This document shows, piece by piece, positions 13,600-15,886 of a DNA stretch of 15,886 nucleotides. Source of the DNA: Bacteroidota bacterium (GTDB taxonomy: Bacteria > Bacteroidota > Bacteroidia > Bacteroidales > UBA1556). The first letter of the stretch is position 1, and every line of letters begins with the position of its first letter. Made by a program: the position numbers and the translations under genes. Below the pieces are notes generated by a model. It was not told the origin of the DNA. It saw only the letters and a list, made by a program, of their open reading frames with translations, and made no database searches. The stretch spans positions 1 through 15,886 of the forward strand of contig QMPB01000031.1 of assembly GCA_003648395.1 (NCBI GenBank). The letters run 5' to 3'.

Positions 13600-14637
13600 T
13601 TGAAAAAAAAGATATTATCCATACTTAAACTTTCATTAGCTCTTGGGCTAGGTATATTTATTATTTATTTGTCGCTTAAAGATTTAAGTGCTCAAGCGAA
13701 AGATGATATACTTACAAGTTTTAAAATGGCTAATTATTGGTGGGTTTTATTATCTATTTCTCTTGGGATACTTAGCCATATTGTAAGGGCTATTCGCTGG
13801 AAAATGCTACTCGAACCAATGAATTATTTTCCCAGTATTAAGAGTAGTTTTCTTGCTGTAATGGTTGGTTATTTTGCCAATCTTGGCATTCCTCGCTCTG
13901 GTGAAGTTGCTCGTTGTAGCGTACTATATAGAGAAGATAAAATACCTGTAAATAAGAGCTTTGGAACAGTGATAGTGGAGCGATCTATAGATATGCTTAT
14001 CTTTTTCTCATTATTTTTATTAACTTTTGCTGTAGAATATAGTAGAATAGATGAATATATTCAAACCCATATTTACCCGGCAATAAATGAGAAATTTGCT
14101 TTTATTTCTACCGATATGCTATTTGGAAAAATTGCACTTTTTGGAGCAGCAATAGTTATACTATTTTATTTTATTTTTAGAAAAAAAATTCAACAATCAT
14201 CTTTCTTTAAAAAGATTTTTGAGTTAGCTAATGGAGTATGGCAAGGACTAAAAAGTATTGCTAAAATTAAAAAACCATTCTTATTTATAATCTACTCATT
14301 ATCAATATGGTTTTTATATCTATTGATGGTATATACTTGTTTTTTCTCCCTACCACAAACAAGTATGCTTAGTCTATCAGCAGGATTAACAGTTTTAGTT
14401 CTTGGTTCAATTGGAATAATGATTACTCCTGGAGGAATTGGTCTTTATCCTGTAATAGTTGCGCAAACATTAGTTCTTTTCGGTATTTCTTCAGAATCTG
14501 GTTTTGGTGATGCCATTGGTTGGATTACTTGGAGTACACAAACTGTTATGATTATAGTTGTAGGAACCTTATCATTAATAGTTTTAAGTTTAAACAAAAA
14601 GAAACATGATGACTTACCAGCAGAAGATAAAATCTAA
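13600..14637 (+). CDS. LPG-synthase-TM/UPF0104 (YbhN-like) flippase-like membrane protein
   Basis: A 345-residue integral membrane protein with about eight hydrophobic segments (near 5-25, 44-64, 80-100, 126-146, 175-195, 228-250, 262-300, 308-330). Conserved family traits are seen: a charged RAIRWKMLLEP after helix two, GYFANLGIPRSGEVARCSVL (about 87-106), an ERSIDM motif and a GGIGLYP loop near residue 285. The family corresponds to the membrane part of lysylphosphatidylglycerol synthases and is called flippase-like, with lipid or glycolipid movement inferred, not shown. No ATG precedes the first membrane helix; translation seems to begin at a TTG, 5 bp after the panD stop, so coupling with panD is likely. 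Its end overlaps rfaE2 by 32 bp. Confidence 0.8.
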   Translation: MKKKILSILKLSLALGLGIFIIYLSLKDLSAQAKDDILTSFKMANYWWVLLSISLGILSHIVRAIRWKMLLEPMNYFPSIKSSFLAVMVGYFANLGIPRSGEVARCSVLYREDKIPVNKSFGTVIVERSIDMLIFFSLFLLTFAVEYSRIDEYIQTHIYPAINEKFAFISTDMLFGKIALFGAAIVILFYFIFRKKIQQSSFFKKIFELANGVWQGLKSIAKIKKPFLFIIYSLSIWFLYLLMVYTCFFSLPQTSMLSLSAGLTVLVLGSIGIMITPGGIGLYPVIVAQTLVLFGISSESGFGDAIGWITWSTQTVMIIVVGTLSLIVLSLNKKKHDDLPAEDKI

Positions 14638-15112
14638 GATATTTACTATTGATAATTTACTTGCAAAAGTAAAACTTTGGAAATCCAATAATGAGAAAAT
14701 AGTTTTCACCAACGGCTGTTTCGATATTATTCACCAAGGTCATATCGATTATCTATCAAAAGCTGCTGACTTAGGAGTCCATTTAATAATTGGTGTTAAT
14801 ACTGACCGTTCGGTAAGTGCAATAAAAGGAATCCACCGCCCAATTCAGGATGAATATTCTCGATTAACAATACTTGCAGCTATGGAGTTTGTTGATGCAG
14901 TTATTCTATTTGATGAAAATACTCCCATTAATTTAATTAATGCAGTAATTCCTAGTGTTTTAGTAAAAGGCAGCGACTATAAAGCTACTGATATTGTTGG
15001 ATATGATATTGTAACTAAAAATGGCGGGAAAGTTGAAACCATTGATTTTCTTGAAGGATTCTCTACATCAGGTATTGAAAGAAAAATTTTACTATCATCT
15101 TCACAAGGTTAA
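14606..15112 (+). CDS. rfaE2: D-glycero-beta-D-manno-heptose 1-phosphate adenylyltransferase
   Basis: Couples ATP and heptose 1-phosphate to ADP-heptose, the activated sugar for lipopolysaccharide core, or a related nucleotidyl transfer, in the cytosol. The 168 residues form one nucleotidyltransferase domain equal to the C-terminal half of HldE; the sugar-kinase half is absent, as is common when the two are separate genes. Diagnostic motifs are FTNGCFDIIHQGH (34-46) with the HxGH site H43-H46, DEYSRLTIL (82-90), KGSDY (121-125) and GFSTSGIERKI (151-161). The start overlaps the flippase-like gene by 32 bp, showing translational coupling. A second ATG follows immediately at 14609. A role for the membrane neighbour in envelope glycan or lipid building would suit this context but is inference. 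Confidence 0.9.
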   Translation: MMTYQQKIKSKIFTIDNLLAKVKLWKSNNEKIVFTNGCFDIIHQGHIDYLSKAADLGVHLIIGVNTDRSVSAIKGIHRPIQDEYSRLTILAAMEFVDAVILFDENTPINLINAVIPSVLVKGSDYKATDIVGYDIVTKNGGKVETIDFLEGFSTSGIERKILLSSSQG

Positions 15113-15178
15113 ATCAATTTCAATATTAAGTTTTAGTTATCTTTACATCAATTATAATATTTTATTCGTGTAGAATAA

Positions 15179-15186
15179 TAGCTTTG
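15179..15186 (+). promoter_or_regulatory. -7 promoter box of the response regulator gene
   Basis: TAGCTTTG matches TAnnTTTG exactly, 23 bp before the ATG at 15210. No terminator is visible between rfaE2 and this box, so some read-through from the panD operon is possible. Confidence 0.55.
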
Positions 15187-15209
15187 CACAATATATAAAT
15201 TAATACACA

Positions 15210-15886
15210 ATGGAACAGATGGACTATTCAAATTATAAAATACTTCTTGCAGACGATGAAGACGATATTTTAGAATTTTTAAGTTATAATTTGAAAAAAG
15301 AAGGTTTCCAAGTTTTTACAGCATCCAATGGTCTGCAAGCGGTAAAAAAGGCCATTGAGATTCAACCTCACCTTATTGTACTAGATGTAATGATGCCAAA
15401 TATGGACGGCATAGAGGCTTGCGCCGAAATGAATAAAATAAATTCTCTCAAAAACAGTATTAAAATTTTTCTAACAGCACGCTCCGAAGATTATAGCCAA
15501 ATTGCGGGCTTTGATGCTGGAGCAGACGATTATGTTACTAAGCCCATAAAACCTAAAGTTTTTGTAAGTAGAATAAAAGCTTTATTACGAAGAATAGATA
15601 GTAATACAACAGAAAAAGATGATTCAAATACTAGAGTTTTTAAAAACTTTACAATTGATTTAGAAAGATATATTATTATTACTGAAAATAAAGAAATAGC
15701 ACTTGCTAGAAAGGAGTTTAAACTATTGAAACTACTTACATCAAAACCTGGAAAAGTATTTACTCGCGAAGAAATATTAAATAAAGTTTGGGGTAACGAT
15801 GTTGTTGTAGGAGATAGAACTATAGACGTACACATACGCAAAATAAGAGAAAAACTTAAGCTAACACAGATAAAAACAGTTAAAGG
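15210..15886 (+). CDS. OmpR/PhoB-family response regulator (3' end outside window)
   Basis: A two-component transcription factor, seen for 225 codons and cut by the window edge. The receiver domain (about 9-127) has the acidic pair D15/D16, phospho-acceptor D59 in VLDVMMPNMDG, T89 in FLTARS and K111 in YVTKPIKP. After a short linker the winged-helix DNA-binding domain starts near 143, with RKEFKLLKLL (about 167-176) and the recognition helix GDRTIDVHIRKIREKL (about 201-216). This resembles the PhoB-like regulators of Bacteroidota, normally followed by a sensor histidine kinase, which would lie beyond the window. Only the last few residues appear to be missing. Its signal and target genes cannot be told from sequence. 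It has its own promoter box at 15179-15186. Confidence 0.92.
   Translation, partial: MEQMDYSNYKILLADDEDDILEFLSYNLKKEGFQVFTASNGLQAVKKAIEIQPHLIVLDVMMPNMDGIEACAEMNKINSLKNSIKIFLTARSEDYSQIAGFDAGADDYVTKPIKPKVFVSRIKALLRRIDSNTTEKDDSNTRVFKNFTIDLERYIIITENKEIALARKEFKLLKLLTSKPGKVFTREEILNKVWGNDVVVGDRTIDVHIRKIREKLKLTQIKTVK

Noticed and set aside
15530..15841. 103-residue minus-strand open frame
   Set aside because: Antisense to the response regulator, whose receiver and DNA-binding motifs are unambiguous on the plus strand.
1..15886. tRNA, rRNA, CRISPR array, transposase, toxin-antitoxin or defence genes
   Set aside because: Looked for and not seen; no regularly spaced repeats and no gene with such motifs.

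Overview
The window looks like a piece of a Bacteroidota chromosome, probably of the Bacteroidales/Marinilabiliales type. Three things suggest this. The DNA is very AT-rich with almost no Shine-Dalgarno sequences. Several genes carry the Bacteroidota-type -7 promoter box TAnnTTTG a short way upstream. The gene content is also typical: a PepSY-like secreted protein, a TlpA-type lipoprotein, an AsmA-like protein, a stand-alone heptose-1-phosphate adenylyltransferase and a Fur-purA pair. I cannot assign a genus. No rRNA, tRNA, CRISPR array, transposase or phage gene was seen.

Layout. 1-1440: a minus-strand MDR quinone-reductase-like gene, with a strong terminator hairpin at the left edge, divergent from the next unit. 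1445-4017: fur, purA and a PepSY-like secreted protein, probably one transcript. 4073-6545: three minus-strand genes, namely a degenerate hemerythrin-like protein, the thiol peroxidase tpx with its own promoter and terminator, and a lipoprotein with a LolA-like region joined to a TlpA thioredoxin domain. The last two suggest a small thiol/peroxide theme. 6775-8601: a membrane-anchored AsmA-like protein. 8867-11028: carbamate kinase and ornithine carbamoyltransferase, the second half of arginine/citrulline fermentation, without arginine deiminase. Each has its own -7 box, and the DNA around them is unusually rich in inverted and direct repeats. 11282-13150: a secreted M1 zinc metallopeptidase. 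13250-15112: panD, a flippase-like membrane protein and rfaE2, tightly packed as an operon. 15210-end: an OmpR/PhoB-type response regulator cut by the window edge.

The coding content is mostly housekeeping, and I see no convincing new multi-gene system. The unexplained material lies between genes: a 111-bp element with near-perfect inverted ends after the ornithine carbamoyltransferase gene; overlapping inverted repeats between the two arginine-pathway genes that run into the second gene's promoter; a structured leader in front of carbamate kinase; and short ACACAGATT-type repeats directly after two different stop codons. In the proteins, the points worth noting are a hemerythrin homologue with only two histidines, a Fur with one structural cysteine replaced, and a possible LolA-TlpA fusion.
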